A DNA stretch of 64,000 nucleotides from Ustulina deusta (GCA_023159155.1 JAJNNX010000010.1:868001-932000), one strand, 5' to 3'. Positions 9,916 through 23,493 are shown, counted from the stretch's first letter. Numbers and translations: made by a program. Notes: generated from the sequence alone by a model not told the origin.

Positions 9916-12900
9916 ATGTTGCGCAACGCTGCCAAGGGCGCGGCAAAGAGAGCAGTCACAGAACTTTCCCAGTATCCTAAACCTGGCGAGACGCTCCACG
10001 GTTTTACTCTGCTAAGAACAAAGCATGTTCCCGAGCTCGAGCTCACCGCCCTTCATTTGAAACACGAGAAGACGGGCGCCGACTACCTCCACCTCGCCAG
10101 AGAGGACAGCAACAATGTCTTCTCCATCGGCTTCAAAACGAATCCTCCCGACGACACCGGCGTCCCCCACATCCTCGAGCACACGACCCTCTGCGGCAGC
10201 GAGAAGTATCCGATTCGGGATCCCTTCTTCAAGATGCTCCCTCGCACCTTGTCCAATTTCATGAATGCCTTCACTGCCTCCGACCATACCTTCTATCCCT
10301 TTGCCACCACCAATGCTCAGGACTTTCAGAATCTCATGTCCGTCTACCTCGATGCCACCCTCCACCCACTTCTCAAGAAAACCGACTTCACTCAGGAGGG
10401 CTGGCGTATCGGCCCTGAAAACCCCCGGGCTGCTGAGACCGATAGCCAGGTCAACGCTGAAGACAGCAGACTGGTTTTTAAGGGCGTCGTGTATAATGAG
10501 ATGAAAGGCCAAATGTCCGACGCCGGCTATCTATTCTATATTCGCTTCCAAGACCATATATTCCCGTCGATCAATAATTCTGGCGGCGATCCTCAGAAAA
10601 TTACCGACTTGACGTACGAACAGCTCAAGGAATTCCACGCAGAGCATTACCACCCAAGTAATGCCAAGTTGATGACGTACGGGGACATGCCTCTTGCTGA
10701 TCACCTAAGAGAAATCGATGCGCAAATGAGCGCATTCGAGAGGATAGCGACAGGCATCGAGCATAAGCAGCCCATCGATCTCAGCGATGGGCCCCGAGCT
10801 GTGAAAGTTTTAGGGCCTGTGGATCCCTTGGCGGATCCTGACAAGCAGTACAAGACATCTGTGTCATGGATTGCTGGAGATACAAGTGATGTTGTCGAAT
10901 CCTTCGCGGTGGCACTGTTGTCGTCACTGTTGATGGATGGCTATGGATCCCCTTTGTACAAAGGCCTAATCGAAAGTGGCCTTGGGACAGACTTCAGTCC
11001 TAATGCCGGATATGATGGATCGGCAGCGACTGGGATATTCTCTGTTGGCTTGACAGGAGTTAGTGAGTCCAACGTTGAAACGGTCAAGGGCGAGGTGCAA
11101 AGGATACTCCAGGATGTGCGCAGCAAAGGCTTTGAGCGAAGCAAGATCGACGGGTATCTTCACCAACTTGAACTCAGTTTGAAGCACAAAACAGCCAATT
11201 TCGGAATGTCTGTGCTACAGCGTCTGAAGGGGAAGTGGTTCTCAGGCACTGATCCTTTCGATTCGTTGGCATGGAATGACACAGTCGCCGCATTTGAAGC
11301 GAGACTCGCTCAAGGCGGTTATCTTGAAGGTCTCATAGACAAGTACTTTGCAAACGACAATACTCTCACATTCACAATGGCACCTTCAGAAAACTATGGC
11401 GCCGAATTAGCAAAAGAAGAGGAGGAGCGTTTGGCATTAAGAATTGCCCAGGCTGCAGAAGAAGCAGGTGGCGAGGATGCAGCTCGAAATTTCTTCGAAC
11501 AGCGAGAGCTTGAGCTTTTGGCAGAGCAAAACAAATCCAATACTCAAGATCTCAGCTGTCTTCCTTCGGTTCATGTGAGGGATATTCCTCGAGAAAAGGA
11601 GCCCATCATCGTTCGCGACGAGGTTTTGAACGAGACAAATATTCAATGGCGAGAGGCCCCAACTAACGGGCTGACTTATTTCCGAGCCATCAACACGTTT
11701 GAGAACTTACCGAATAAGCTTCGTACTTTAATTCCTCTATTTAGCGATTCTATCATGCGCTTAGGAACCAGAGACATGACAATGGAGCAACTCGAAGACT
11801 TGATTAAACTGAAGACAGGTGGCGTATCACTGAGCTATATGACAACACCTTCACCCACCAACTTCCATCAAGCATCTGAAGGACTCATCCTGAGGGGAAC
11901 GGCACTCGATCGTAATGTGCCTGAAATGTTTGACCTTTTACGAAAGCTCATTTTAGAGACAAATTTTGATAGCCCCGAGGCCGCACTTCGAATTAGGCAG
12001 CTCCTTCAAGCTTCAGCCGATGGCATTGTGAATGATATAGCATCATCTGGTCACGCTTACGCTCGACGATACGCCGAATCTGGGCTTACCCGTGACGCAT
12101 ACCTTACTGAACAAGTCAGTGGGCTGTCACAAGTAAAGCTAATAACCTCACTAGCCGGACGGCCAGAATCAGACCAGTTGGAGGATGTCATCGATAAACT
12201 TAAACAAATCCAATCAATAGCTCTAGCTGGCAATATTCGTACTGCCTTGACCTGTGGACCTGACAGCGTCGGAGCTAATTCATCAGCCCTAACACAATTC
12301 ATGTCCTCGCGAGCAAGCCAGTCTATTACCTTCCCAGCTGGTTTGAAGCAATCCCCAGCTCGTGACATTAAGACATTCTTCCCACTTCCTTACCAGGTTT
12401 ACTATGGCAGTTTAGCCTTACCAACCGTCTCATATACTTCTCCAGATGGTGCGCCACTCCAGATCCTAGCACAACTTCTGACCCACAAGCATTTACACCA
12501 CGAGATTCGTGAGAAAGGCGGTGCATATGGAGGCGGTGCATATATGAAGGGGCTAGAGGGTCTATTCGGTTTCTATTCATATCGAGACCCTAACCCTCAA
12601 AACACCCTCTCTATAATGAGGAATGCTGGACGTTGGGCCGTTGATAAACAATGGTCGAATCAGGACTTAGAGGAAGCCAAAATATCTGTCTTTCAAAGTG
12701 TCGATGCTCCCAAATCAGTAAATACAGAGGGCATGCTCCGGTTCGTGTCCGGAATTACGGACGAGATGCAGCAGAAGAGGAGAGAGCAACTTCTTGATGT
12801 GAAGGAAGATCAAGTGCGAGAAGTCGCACAGAAATATATCATCGACGGGCTCGCTAAGCAAAGTGAGCAAACCGCCTTCCTAGGCAAGAAGCAAGACTGG

Positions 12901-12951
12901 GTCGACAAGTCCTGGAAAGTAAGGAAGATTAACGTCGATACCCCCGAGTAG
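9916..12951 (+). CDS. CYM1: Mitochondrial presequence protease CYM1/PreP (M16C metalloprotease)
   Basis: A single exon encodes 1011 residues. The enzyme degrades cleaved presequences and other short peptides in the mitochondrial matrix. The inverted zinc motif HxxEH is visible as HILEH at residues 85-89, within [18 protein letters not shown], and the [31 protein letters not shown] block follows as in PreP/Cym1. The downstream acidic zinc-ligand helix lies in [13 protein letters not shown]. The second half carries the M16C pattern [13 protein letters not shown]. The N-terminus ([16 protein letters not shown]) is basic and free of acidic residues until Glu16, consistent with a matrix targeting signal. 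I start at ATG 9916, because the open frame upstream has only non-ATG codons. Length matches the family (about 990-1030 residues). No intron is needed. Confidence 0.96.
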   Translation: MLRNAAKGAAKRAVTELSQYPKPGETLHGFTLLRTKHVPELELTALHLKHEKTGADYLHLAREDSNNVFSIGFKTNPPDDTGVPHILEHTTLCGSEKYPIRDPFFKMLPRTLSNFMNAFTASDHTFYPFATTNAQDFQNLMSVYLDATLHPLLKKTDFTQEGWRIGPENPRAAETDSQVNAEDSRLVFKGVVYNEMKGQMSDAGYLFYIRFQDHIFPSINNSGGDPQKITDLTYEQLKEFHAEHYHPSNAKLMTYGDMPLADHLREIDAQMSAFERIATGIEHKQPIDLSDGPRAVKVLGPVDPLADPDKQYKTSVSWIAGDTSDVVESFAVALLSSLLMDGYGSPLYKGLIESGLGTDFSPNAGYDGSAATGIFSVGLTGVSESNVETVKGEVQRILQDVRSKGFERSKIDGYLHQLELSLKHKTANFGMSVLQRLKGKWFSGTDPFDSLAWNDTVAAFEARLAQGGYLEGLIDKYFANDNTLTFTMAPSENYGAELAKEEEERLALRIAQAAEEAGGEDAARNFFEQRELELLAEQNKSNTQDLSCLPSVHVRDIPREKEPIIVRDEVLNETNIQWREAPTNGLTYFRAINTFENLPNKLRTLIPLFSDSIMRLGTRDMTMEQLEDLIKLKTGGVSLSYMTTPSPTNFHQASEGLILRGTALDRNVPEMFDLLRKLILETNFDSPEAALRIRQLLQASADGIVNDIASSGHAYARRYAESGLTRDAYLTEQVSGLSQVKLITSLAGRPESDQLEDVIDKLKQIQSIALAGNIRTALTCGPDSVGANSSALTQFMSSRASQSITFPAGLKQSPARDIKTFFPLPYQVYYGSLALPTVSYTSPDGAPLQILAQLLTHKHLHHEIREKGGAYGGGAYMKGLEGLFGFYSYRDPNPQNTLSIMRNAGRWAVDKQWSNQDLEEAKISVFQSVDAPKSVNTEGMLRFVSGITDEMQQKRREQLLDVKEDQVREVAQKYIIDGLAKQSEQTAFLGKKQDWVDKSWKVRKINVDTPE

Positions 12952-13896
12952 AAATGTGCGGTAATGTTAATGAGGTAATAATGTACCAAAGATCTGTACA
13001 ACACCACTCTCATATACCCATCTCCGTATATATAGAAGTTCAACATACAACATTCGTATCCCTTTCACGTGTCACCCCTCTCTTTCCATTCTGTTCTTCA
13101 TTCTGTCAAAATTCAGCGTTCGGATACGATACGTCTTCATGCTTTGTGGTCTCTTGCGAGATTACACTTCCATAGCATGGAGACCACGCTAAAACGCGAG
13201 ATCGAGATAGGCAACGGGTTTGCGGATGTCTGTCAACAGATTCCTACAAACCGGGTTGCTTGCTCATTCTTTCAGACTCGGATTCCTCAGCTTTGGAACT
13301 CCGGACTAACGAATAGAGTACATGCTTCCGAGTAAGTGGAGGGGAAGCATACGTTGCCTCCTAGTACAACTTCTTATCCCTAGTACGTGATGACTTGTAC
13401 CGGACTCAGTGCTCATTCGCACCACCGGTTCTGCGATATTTTCCCACTATATTTCCATGACATTTTCTGTAATATAGAGTCAAGGCCATTCCACTAGTAC
13501 GACAGCACGCGCCCGTGAACGGCCAGGTTAGTGAAAGCGTCGAAATAACAGGAAATCAGGCCAGCATTACGATAGCACGAAAGGATTGACGGTGAGGTCG
13601 GCAAATCAGCACATACTTAACTAACGCTGGGTTGTAACGAGGGTATCCATTCTGTAAGTAATAATAAATAGCTTGCTTCTTAAGTTCGTCTATATCGAAG
13701 AATAATTGCCGCGGTCGATCGCGAAAGAAAAAAACTAATGCAGATATTAAATCTCAAGTCTTGCAAACCCATCCACCAACACATTTTTTACCATTCCAAC
13801 CCGCTCATCCAGACTAGTGTTCAAGGACTCGATTCTGCTAGATACAGGATAGATAATGGAAACTCTTTCGTCAGGAACCTAATCCCTTTTCCGGTC
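12952..13896. other. Convergent intergenic region
   Basis: This 0.95-kb segment separates the 3' ends of CYM1 and the NmrA-like gene. Short ORFs are present (for example plus 13069-13335) but show no domain, and they overlap the expected 3' UTR. Nothing else is supported. Confidence 0.55.
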
Positions 13897-14844
13897 TTAG
13901 ATTTCATAATTCTTGAAAGACTCGGCCAAGCTGATAAGACCTGTCACTCCCAAGTCATCCTTCGTGAGGACCGTGTGTCCTGGGGCCGACCAGCCCTTCT
14001 CTCCAAATTCGCCCCAGTATCTCCACATTGCAGCCAAAAGATCGGCATACTTCCCCCAGAGTGTGTGCACCAGCTCAGTTGAAACAGGCACATGAAAAGC
14101 CCTGATCCCCTTGCTTTTTGCTAAGATTTGCAGGGATTCCTCTGACGTATACACCTCAGAGCATGCAAACACGATATTCCCTTTTGTCTTGTCGGGCTGC
14201 TCAAGAATAGGCTTGATAAACGGTGGTAGATTGCGCCTCACGTCACCGATCCATGATATGCGGGTGTCCGACGGGTGCGAGGCAAAGTGCACGTATGCAT
14301 TTGCCGACGGGATGGGATGTATCGACACAGGGGCGTATGAGTAATTGCTATGATACTGAGCGATGACCAAGAACGTCGTCTTAGCTGCGAGGTCTGCATT
14401 GGCGCGGATGTAGTCGTCCACCTTGTTCTTGGGAGCATGGTTACTCAGATGATATCGACCGTTGCTGATCTCGGACGCGCGCGGGAGTGTGCTCCAGATA
14501 AAATGTTGCAGACCAACTGTCTCGGCCGCAGCTTGGGCGATATTTTTACCCCATGTTTCTTCGACCTTTTCCAAGGTCACCAGATCGTACTTTGCCAGCG
14601 ACTCGTCCACTCCTGTGACGCCGTACACGGCGTGTGAACCTGCAAAGGCCGCCTTCAATGATGCGAGGTTGTCGAGATCAGCCGCAACGACCTCGACGCC
14701 TTGACTTCTTAGTTCTTGCGCTGCCCGACTTTGTAGGTTGCGAGTGAGGCCGCGTAAGGTGTAGTTGGGATCGCCAGCGAGGGCTGTGATGACTGCGCGT
14801 CCCTGGGTGCCCGTGGCACCAACAACTGTAACAAGCCTCGCCAT
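13897..14844 (-). CDS. NmrA-like NAD(P)-binding Rossmann-fold protein
   Basis: A single exon encodes 315 residues. NmrA-like proteins are atypical short-chain dehydrogenases; some sense the NAD(P)/NAD(P)H ratio and regulate transcription, others are reductases. The N-terminus has the dinucleotide-binding strand and loop VTVVGATGTQGRAVI (residues 5-19, GxxGxxG form). It is followed by LRGLTRNLQSRAAQELRSQGVEVVAADLDNLASL, the usual NmrA beta-alpha-beta unit. Further on are HFIWSTLPRASEISNGRYHL and DDYIRANADLAAKTTFL. The canonical SDR Tyr-x3-Lys is not evident, as is common for NmrA. There is no signal peptide. The gene is convergent with CYM1 and its start faces the copia insertion about 1.7 kb away. 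Paralogues are abundant in filamentous fungi, so an exact role cannot be given. Confidence 0.88.
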   Translation of the reverse strand: MARLVTVVGATGTQGRAVITALAGDPNYTLRGLTRNLQSRAAQELRSQGVEVVAADLDNLASLKAAFAGSHAVYGVTGVDESLAKYDLVTLEKVEETWGKNIAQAAAETVGLQHFIWSTLPRASEISNGRYHLSNHAPKNKVDDYIRANADLAAKTTFLVIAQYHSNYSYAPVSIHPIPSANAYVHFASHPSDTRISWIGDVRRNLPPFIKPILEQPDKTKGNIVFACSEVYTSEESLQILAKSKGIRAFHVPVSTELVHTLWGKYADLLAAMWRYWGEFGEKGWSAPGHTVLTKDDLGVTGLISLAESFKNYEI

Positions 14845-16556
14845 TTCGGATCTAGTACAGTGAGATAGAGTAAATATGTATAATCAATCAACACGTGTGT
14901 AGCGGTTGGTAGCTGTGTCTGTATGTGATGATTGAGATATTAGATTACATCGATCTTGCCTACTTATTTATACTAACACAGGCTGGTCATATCAAACACA
15001 TAAATCAAGCGCATTATGAGGATCGGTTCAGGCATAGATCTCCTTCTTGCCACTTAGTAATGGCCCTGCATACTCGAAGAATTATCAATCACCATCGAAA
15101 CCATTCTTAACCATAAACATGGTGTATTACCAACGTGCCCTCTGACGACCAAAGGTCGTCTCACACACCTCTCGACATGGTAACACCAAAGTGTAATCCA
15201 AATGACCGCATCGAGCTTTGGATGTAACACTGCATGGCTTAGTAACCTAATAGGCCTGGCAATTAATAATCGTGGCGACCTCCGTGCGCATTAGTACATC
15301 ATTTGATTGGTGTCCATTTTGACAACGCAGTTGTCTTCCATTGAGAAAAAACCAAAGAGAGCCGTTAATAGTAATTAAATGCGAAGTCATGGCCCTTAGT
15401 AATGACAGACAGCGAGGTTTCTCGGCGACTAACACAAAGTCTCGAAGGTTGATAATTGGAGGTCAGCGAAGCTGAACAAATGCCGAATCGATACTGGTGT
15501 CTTCTTTACCCCTAGACAAAAAGCAAAATTCGGTATAACTATCCTCCTGTATAAGCTACAGCACGTAGTAGTTACTAATCGTAACCAAGTTTACGTCGAG
15601 AGATGTGTTCAAAATAAGACGATCATGACAATCCGGCATGGTTACCCGCCAAACCTCAATGACTAAGGATCTTGCTTGCGTCTCTACGAAACACTATTTG
15701 AAAACCAAAGTCCAATAGGTGACGCAATGTAGAGACAAGGCCATGGCTGAAAGGTTTTCAACACCGACTCCTACAACGCCATCAACCACTCAAACCCCGA
15801 GCTTCCATTAGTTGACACAGAATTATTTTGCATTCCGCCTCTACCCTTTTGAAGCTAGTGGTCAATATGCTTCGCGTTACTACCACGAAACGTAGAGTTA
15901 AGCATCTCATTCGGAAAACTTAGACTCAACCCTCCTCTACTCCACCGCAGCCCATGACGTACATGGCACAATAAGCAATCTGTATGTTATAAAGCATTGA
16001 GAGAAACTACGACCTAGAAATGGAATTGCATATCCATGTTCACGGAAAATCAGTATGTTGTTTGTTATCTAGCGCAACTATCAACATCTAACACAATATC
16101 TTAACTACGTAAACTTACCCCATAAGTCCACGAATATTTGAAACCACTACCAAGGCAAAAACAACAACTATAGGAAACGTCAAAGATAAAACGAAAAAGT
16201 CTTCCCGAAGATCGCTCTCTCTTTTAACCATTTCATTGCCTGACACCCGTCTAACCCTTTTTGGTATGTTAAGGTTCTTAGACGAGTCATGGCGGCATGT
16301 ATATATGCATGTCTGTATCATACTTATTGTACTCATTCACATTGTTGATAACAATTTCCGCTCAAGCTATCTCTTAGACAAGAAAAAAATACTCGACCCC
16401 CTCCCCCCCCGGGGGGCAGGCCTGAAATGTCAACCTCTCGATTATCCTGTCTAATAACAGTCGAACGCGCTAGCCAATTGGGGGACGGAGGAGATAGGTG
16501 GGAAGGTTTTCTCGGGTGGTAAATAACATCCTCCTCCAACATCAGCTCGCATCGCG
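14845..16556. other. Intergenic region upstream of the retroelement
   Basis: This is 1.7 kb of balanced composition between the NmrA-like start and the element target site. No ORF above 75 codons with features was found. A C-run abutting a G-run (about 16403-16416) lies roughly 140 bp from the insertion point. Composition shifts abruptly to AT-rich exactly at the LTR boundary. Confidence 0.55.
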
Positions 16557-16561
16557 GTCAT
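16557..16561. repeat. Target-site duplication, left copy (GTCAT)
   Basis: Five bases immediately left of the left LTR are repeated directly after the right LTR at 23653-23657. This length fits copia integration. Confidence 0.8.
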
Positions 16562-16721
16562 AGTTAAAAATGAGTATATACAGTAGGTATACAATATTAT
16601 ATATTGCATTAAAGAACAAGTCTAAGTACAATTGGATGAGGTAGTACCTCTACAATATATAGTAAATACATATGGGGCGTAGTACCTAGCTATCTTTTTT
16701 ATTTGCTTTTTAATTTCCATA
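16562..16721 (-). repeat. Left LTR (3' LTR of the copia element)
   Basis: This 160-bp segment aligns without gaps to 23493-23652 at a constant offset of 6,931. I count 26 mismatches by eye, all C/T or G/A. Its inner (right-hand) half carries most of the A/T states. Sequence similarity stops exactly at 16721. Confidence 0.92.
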
Positions 16722-18219
16722 CTCTTATTTAAACCATATATATCTATATAAAGTTATTACTAACTTGTTTTTTTAATTGTTTCTTGTTATACCTAGAGTT
16801 ATACGTAATTTTAAAAACATATATTTTTGATTTTTTAATAGAATAGATTTTCTAGCCTTGTTTATTCTAATACTTTTAGTAAAAAGTTTAATAAGTATCT
16901 TTTTTTGCTGCTTTGACTTATGTCTATGTTATACTAAATATATACTTTCTCTATGTTTTTTTTTTTTTTTAAATATTTAATAACAATACGTTGTTTTCTA
17001 AAAAATATTTTGTTTTAGCGATTAAATCTTATAATTTCTACTAGATCGCAGTTCTATATTAAAATATATTTTCTTTTTAACTCTTTTGCTTTAATAATAG
17101 CAATTATAAAAATATACTATTTTCTAGTTTTTTATTAGTTTTTTATTATAGGTCTATTTAAAATACTAAACATTCCAATTTTAAAGTAGTATTTACTTAT
17201 ATTAATAAGTCTAGCAAAATAACTAAAAAAATCTTTAGTTTGAACGTTTAGTATATAGTTCGTCCAGTTTATTTTGTTTTATTTATTATAAAAAAAAATA
17301 AATTAAAAATATATATATAGGATTGTTCTGCGTTTTTATTTTAGTTCTAAATACCCTAGAATAAAAGTTAGTTCTAGTTATATTTAAAATTGTTTTAGAA
17401 AGTTTTTAATTTTGAAGCCTAGCGTTTCTAGGTCTAATAAAAGTTTATTAAAATCTATTAGTAATTTTGTTATAATTAAAAGTAAAAAAAAAAAGTTTAT
17501 AAGTAGTATTAATGTTTTAAATATTTTTCTTTATTATAGTTTTTTATTTTTTAAAGTAAGGCCCTAGCATTAACAAAAAGGTTTCCTACAAAATAAAAAT
17601 TAATAATATTAATTAATTAGTTTATAAATAGTATTAATTAAATTATAATAAAATAAAAGATCTAGTAAAATATAAATATCTAGTATACTTTTTATAAAAT
17701 GCAAATAGTTATAGTTTAAAAAAGGCATTAGTAATTCTGAAGTTTTTTAAAATAAGATGCTTTAAAGGGTAAAAGCCCCGTTAGATTAGTTATATAAAAC
17801 TTATAAAAATATTTTAAAGTAGTAAAAGTTTTAATAAATAATTTATAAGGCTTATAAGGCGTAAACTTAGCTATTTTTTCTATTTGTTTTATAGCCGAAA
17901 GCCTAAAACATTTCAAAACATAATAAATTTATCCTATAGTAGTAGTTTAGTAAAACTATTAACTATTTGTTTAAATATATAAATCTATTTAAAATCAATA
18001 TTTTTTTGCTGTATAGCTTTTTTATAAAAAGTTTATTATATAGAAACATGTTTTATTTTGCTATAGAATTGCAGGTTTTTTGCTATAACTATTGCCTTTT
18101 AATTATCTCTATATATAATAATAGCAGTTATTTTTTTTTTAAAACGTTTAATTCGGATAGTAATTATTAAAGCTATATAGTTTTTTTTATAGCTTATATC
18201 TATCTTATTAGTTTTAATT

Positions 18220-18900
18220 TATAAAAAGATAAAGCAGTACTTTATTGTTTTTTAAAGCTTTAATTAATAGTACTACTTTTTATATTAAAAATATATCTTG
18301 CTATTAAATATTTAGTTTAAGTATAGCTAGCCTAGTTAATATTAGTCTATTTTACTAAATCTTATAGTTCTTTTTAATAGCATAGTTTTAGGTCAATAGT
18401 ACTATATAAGTAATATAGTACTTGCCTAGCTGCTTTTATATATACTATTATAAGGTTTTTTATATATTTGCTTAAATAGGAAATAGCATATACTATATCT
18501 GGTTTAGTACTAAGTATAGTATATATTAGGCAGCCAATAGCTTTTATATATTACTAAGTATTATTTCTAGAGGCTTTATAATTGTTTGCTAGTTCTAGAA
18601 TTTTGTTTATATCAATAAGTATAGTAATTATATATACTTCCCATTAGCTTAATTTTTTAATTATTTTCTTTAGGTAGGCTTTTTAACTAAAAAAGATAGT
18701 TTTATTCTTTTAGTTCTAAGTAATAGCCATACTAAAATAAAAAAAACATAGCTCTAGATCTTATATTTCGAATCTTTTTAATAATACTTTTTTAATTTTA
18801 TTAAATTTTTTTTTAAAAGTCCTGCTATTAATAGGTTATTAATATAAATAACTATATATATGCCCTTTAATAAATATACTAACATCTAATTCTAATAGTT
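18220..18900 (-). pseudogene. copia pol remnant: reverse transcriptase and RNase H
   Basis: On the minus strand the RT active-site box reads YINN (18835-18846) within VIYINNLLIAG, where functional copia elements have YVDD. Both Asp codons (GAT/GAC) have become Asn (AAT/AAC), as expected from G-to-A changes of RIP. Further along, an unbroken stretch gives AIGCLIYTILSTKPDIVYA (about 18470-18540), the typical copia sequence before RNase H. It is followed by ARYIFNIKSSTIN, stop, SFKKQ, stop, STALS (about 18250-18305), the RNase H segment with two premature stops. The remnant cannot encode an active polymerase. Integrase and gag parts to the right are too decayed for me to mark residue by residue. 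Confidence 0.85.
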
Positions 18901-21599
18901 TAAAGTTTAACGTTTCTAAAAAATCGGCTAATATTTAATACTATACTTTAAAAGCTTGTTTTAAGCTATAAAATGCTTTGTTTAGCTTATAAACTTTATT
19001 AGTTCTATTATTAAATTCAAGTAGTTATTAAACATAAACGTTTTTTTTTATTTTTTATATAAAAAAGCAGTTTTAATATCTATTTATTTAATTTTAAAAT
19101 CTAGGGCTGCAGCAATTGCAAAAATAGCTTTATAACTTATTAGTTTTACTACTAAGGCAAAAGTCTTATTGTAATCTTTACCAAAAATTTGCTTAAAACT
19201 TTAAATAACCTATTGTGCCTTATATTTTATAACTTTTCTATTAGGGCCTTTTTTAATTTTATAAACTTATTTTCTAGTTATAAGATTTCTGCTAGCAGGT
19301 AATTCGCAAAATATCCAGGTCCTATTATTAATAAATAACTAGTATTCTGCCTTTATAGCCTTATACTATTCAAGCTATTTAGCGTTTTTTTTAGCTTATT
19401 TATAGCTTTTTAGTTTTATATCTACTACTAGCAGTATAAATAATAATATTACAATAGCTATTTTAAAAATAGGTAATAAAGCATATAAGCTATACTATAA
19501 ACAATTAAAAACTTATATTTAGGGATATAGATTATAATAAAATTGCAGTGCTTTTTGTACTAGGCTCCCTAGTTTAAAGTATAATAGTACTAGCAATATA
19601 TACACTAAAGGTTATTAATCTCTAAAGAGTACTAGAAATAATAAAAGTATCTTTATATAAGCTACTAGTATATATAATTCTAGAAGTTCTACAAATAATA
19701 AATCAAAAGTTACCCTTTTTTCTTAAATAGTTGTTTTTATTTTTTTTGCTTTTCTAGCAGCCTACCTTTATTCTTGTTTGCTAAAAAGTAATAGTAATCT
19801 ATAGTACTTTTTTATTAACTCTTTAGTATTTTTTGTTAATATATAAAAATATTTTTTTACAAAAGTAATATTATTAATAGTTATAATAATAAAATTATCA
19901 AGTTTATAAATAATATAGTTATATATTCTATTACTTTTATATTTTAGCATTTTGTAAAGAACAGTTTTTGCTTTTAGTATATTTAGTTTATTATTTAGCA
20001 TATAGTTTCTTAGTATGCCAAAAATAACTATATAATAATAGTCTAGCTATTCGCTATACTAATTTTTATATAATATTAATGCTATTTTTTTAAAGCGTTA
20101 TCTATTCTTAATATAAATAGCTGTTTAAATATAAATAAACCAGAAGTTTAATAAAAGTTTACTTTTTTTTGCTATAATTAGTATTGCCTATACTATATTT
20201 TTTAGTGTTCAGATAGACCTTTCTACTTTTTTATTTTGCTAGTACTGCTTTATAGCAGAATATTTAATAGTTATGCTTTTTTAAATATAGTAATAAACAA
20301 AATCTTTATTTATATATATCCCTAGTTTATCTAAGTTAATATATTAGCATTATTATTTAAATTTTTCCTACTTTTATAAAAGTTCCTTAAATTTTAAAAA
20401 TTATAAACCTAGATTTAATAAAAAAATAGCCTAAACTCTGCTAGTAAAGTCACAAAAGACAGCTATCCACCCTATAGATCTATTATAGCTTATAAAAATA
20501 TCTTTTAACATGCCAGCTTTATTAAAATAAAGGAATTCTATAAGGTAAGTTTTTTTGGAAAGTTTTCCTTTGTAAAGTTTTGCCTATATCTTTTTTTTAA
20601 TATAAACTTTATAAAAACAATATTTAGTTTAAGAAATAATACCTTTCGTTATTATTATTAGTTTTTATATTTTTTTATTACTTATGTATCCGAGTTATTT
20701 ATGCTACACTTTTAAAGTAAGATTAACTAAATAAGCTCAAAAAGTAATATTAAAAGCAGCTACCTAAGTAGTTTTGTTTAGCTAATCAACTATATATAGT
20801 CTGCCGGACTTTTTTGCTATTAAAAAAGTGTGCTTTTTTATAGCTACCTAGGCTTTATTCTAGTAAAACAAAAATTTTGCCTCTTTTTTTGCAAGTTAGA
20901 ATATTAAAACCAAATTTATGCTTATTTCAAAGCAATAAATAGTATTATTAATAGTAACTATTTTAGTTCTTCTATTTATAATAGTAAAAAATCTAGCAAT
21001 GCCTATCTATTCTAAAATAACTATAGTACTACTAATTCTATAAACCAGCGGCCTATTATAAAATTAAAGTTTTATAAATAGCAATCTATTACTAAAGTTA
21101 GTTTAGCTATAGCTATTATCTAAAACAATATAATTAACAATTTGTTTTATAAGTTCTGCTACTTTTAGCTTTAACATATTTAAAAAACCTATTTCTACTA
21201 AAATCTTTTTAAAGCTAGAATCTAATAGGACTATAGCTATTAAGCTTTGTAGTATTATAAGTAACATTTTTGTTACTAATAAGCATTAATCCTTTTAACG
21301 CCTAAATCTATTAAATATCCTACTAAAAATGCCTAGTTTTTATTCCAGTATTTTTTCTATTTTTTTTATATTGTTCCGGGCAGCTAAAAATATTAAGTTT
21401 AAAGGTCCTAGTAGTAAAAATGGTAGAGCATTATTAGCAAACAAAGCAGCCACATTTATATTATCTAATATCTTTTGCCTTTTGTTTAGTATTTTTGCTT
21501 TTTATTAGTTAAAAGCTAGGTCTAGGTTTACATAAAAATATTCTAAAAAGTTATAAGTTATAACTCTTCGGTTAGCAGCAGTATAGTAGGAACAGCTAG

Positions 21600-21670
21600 G
21601 TTTTTTTTTTTTTTTTTTTTTTTTTGTTATTTTTACTATTATTATTACTATTATTATTATTATTATTATA
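21600..21670. repeat. Poly-T and (ATT)n tract inside the element
   Basis: A run of about 24 T is followed by ACTATTATTATT-type trinucleotide repeats. It lies in the gag-proximal part of the dead element and is low-complexity sequence without coding value. Confidence 0.85.
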
Positions 21671-23481
21671 ACTCTCCTTTTATTAATTTATAAGTAATAT
21701 AGCTTTAGTAATATTTTGGCTAGCGATTTTTTTTATATATTTTTTTTGCTATGTTTTTATTAAAGCAAATTAAAAAGTTGTTCCTTTTATAAGTTTTTTT
21801 CCTATAAGTTTTCTAATAGTAATAAAGTAATTTGTTTAAAAAAAAGTAAAAATAAAGTTAGTGTAATCTTTTCCTAAACCTAAAAAGAACTTTATTATTA
21901 AAAAGGGTTTTTTAATAGTAAAGTTTTCTAGATCTAGATCTTTAAAATCGGAGCAAATACTACAGAGTTTTGTAGCAAAGATTAAAACCAATCTTTTAGT
22001 AACTAGTAAAATGTTTTCCTATTTATATAATAAGTTTTAGAAAGCTAAACTTCCAACTAGCCTAACTTTTTTATTAATCAGCTTTTATATATTAACTACT
22101 ATAACTTTTTTGTTTTTACTATTAAACTTTACCTATTGTTCTATTAGTAGTTTTTGGATATTTTTTTTATAGTAGCTACAAATATAGCTTTTAACCTTTT
22201 ATTAGGTAATTTTCTAGGTTTCTTATATTTTGTATAGATTAAAGCTTATTAATATATTAAGGATTTCGGTTAGTTTATTTTTCTTTGATTTTTTAAATAA
22301 AAAACTAACATATCTTATAACATATATATAGTTTTTTATTTGTTTTTTAAACTTAAAATATTTAGCTAGAAAATTAAGCATAGTAATACCCTAAAAAATA
22401 GTTATTTTAAAATTATTACTTATTTTAATAGCTGTTATATTTTTTAAGTGTTAGCTAGTAAAATAAGTTATTTAAGATAGATTCTAATAAAATATTATTT
22501 AATAAGGTTAGACTCAGCATAAAATTATTAAAATTAAAATTAAACAGTATTTTAATTATTTCAGGTATAAGTTGCTTTAAAATAAAAATACTAAATATAC
22601 TAGATTTGGATTCTAGTATAAATAATCAAATAATAATTTTAAATCCGAACAGGTCTATTTCGTTAATGTTTTCTAGTATAGATATAAAAGAAACTTTATA
22701 TAATAAAAGCAATAGTAAAAAATTTAGAGGTATAATTAGTAAAAGAAAGGTTTTTAGCTAATAGTTATAATCTAAAAAGTTTTTATAAAAAAGGCATATT
22801 TTCTGTTTGTTTTTAAGTTCTTATATAAAATATAAGAAGTTTTCTTTATTAAAGAATCAGTAATAAATTAGTAGAATAAGTGGTTAAGTTCTAAAATTAT
22901 ATCTTATAGTAATTTTTCAAGTATTTATAAACAAGCTTAATCTAGAACTTAAATAAGTTTTTGATTTAGTTCTAAGTATCCAAGGCATTATTTATTGTTT
23001 TTTTTTTTAGCCTAGTTTTAGCTAAATTTCTAGTTATCAAAGGAACGTTGGCTTATCTGGTATTCTGAGTGATCTGTGCTCTCGTATAGCAAACACTAGG
23101 GTAGATCGATTTTTGTTTTTTGTCAATAGTTAATAATAGGCTGCAAATATTGCCGACAATAATAATAATGGTTATTAGGAATATAGGTGTAGTGGAGGTT
23201 ATTTGTTAGATTTAGTAGGTGCGGTATGTTTTGTTAGTTATGCAGTTAGTGCATTAGGGCATCTATAGCAAGGTAGGTAGCTACTACTAAGGTATAGTGT
23301 TCCTACTAGGGTATTACTTTTAGTATTACTATTAGTTTTTAGCTTAATAGAAGTAGCAGCAGCTATGTTTGAATACTATAAAATAATTTAGATAATAATA
23401 AATAAAGTAACAATTATTATTAGTTAATTATAAAAAATAATTATAAAGTAATTTATAAGTATTATAAGTTGTAAGTTTCCA

Positions 23482-23493
23482 GGCTTATAACCA
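23482..23493 (-). other. Probable primer-binding site of the copia element
   Basis: Read on the minus strand, directly inside the 5' LTR, the sequence is TGGTTATAAGCC. A TGG start adjacent to the LTR is the usual form of a tRNA 3'-end primer-binding site. RIP may have altered it, so the primer tRNA cannot be named. Confidence 0.55.

Noticed and set aside
15144..15160. Perfect 7-bp inverted repeat GACGACC-AAA-GGTCGTC
   Set aside because: Such short palindromes are expected by chance in 64 kb, and no gene or motif context supports a role.
17728..20001. Short ORFs in the AT-rich region
   Set aside because: They are Lys/Asn/Ile/Tyr-rich accidents of RIP sequence, and the readable copia remnants lie in other frames.
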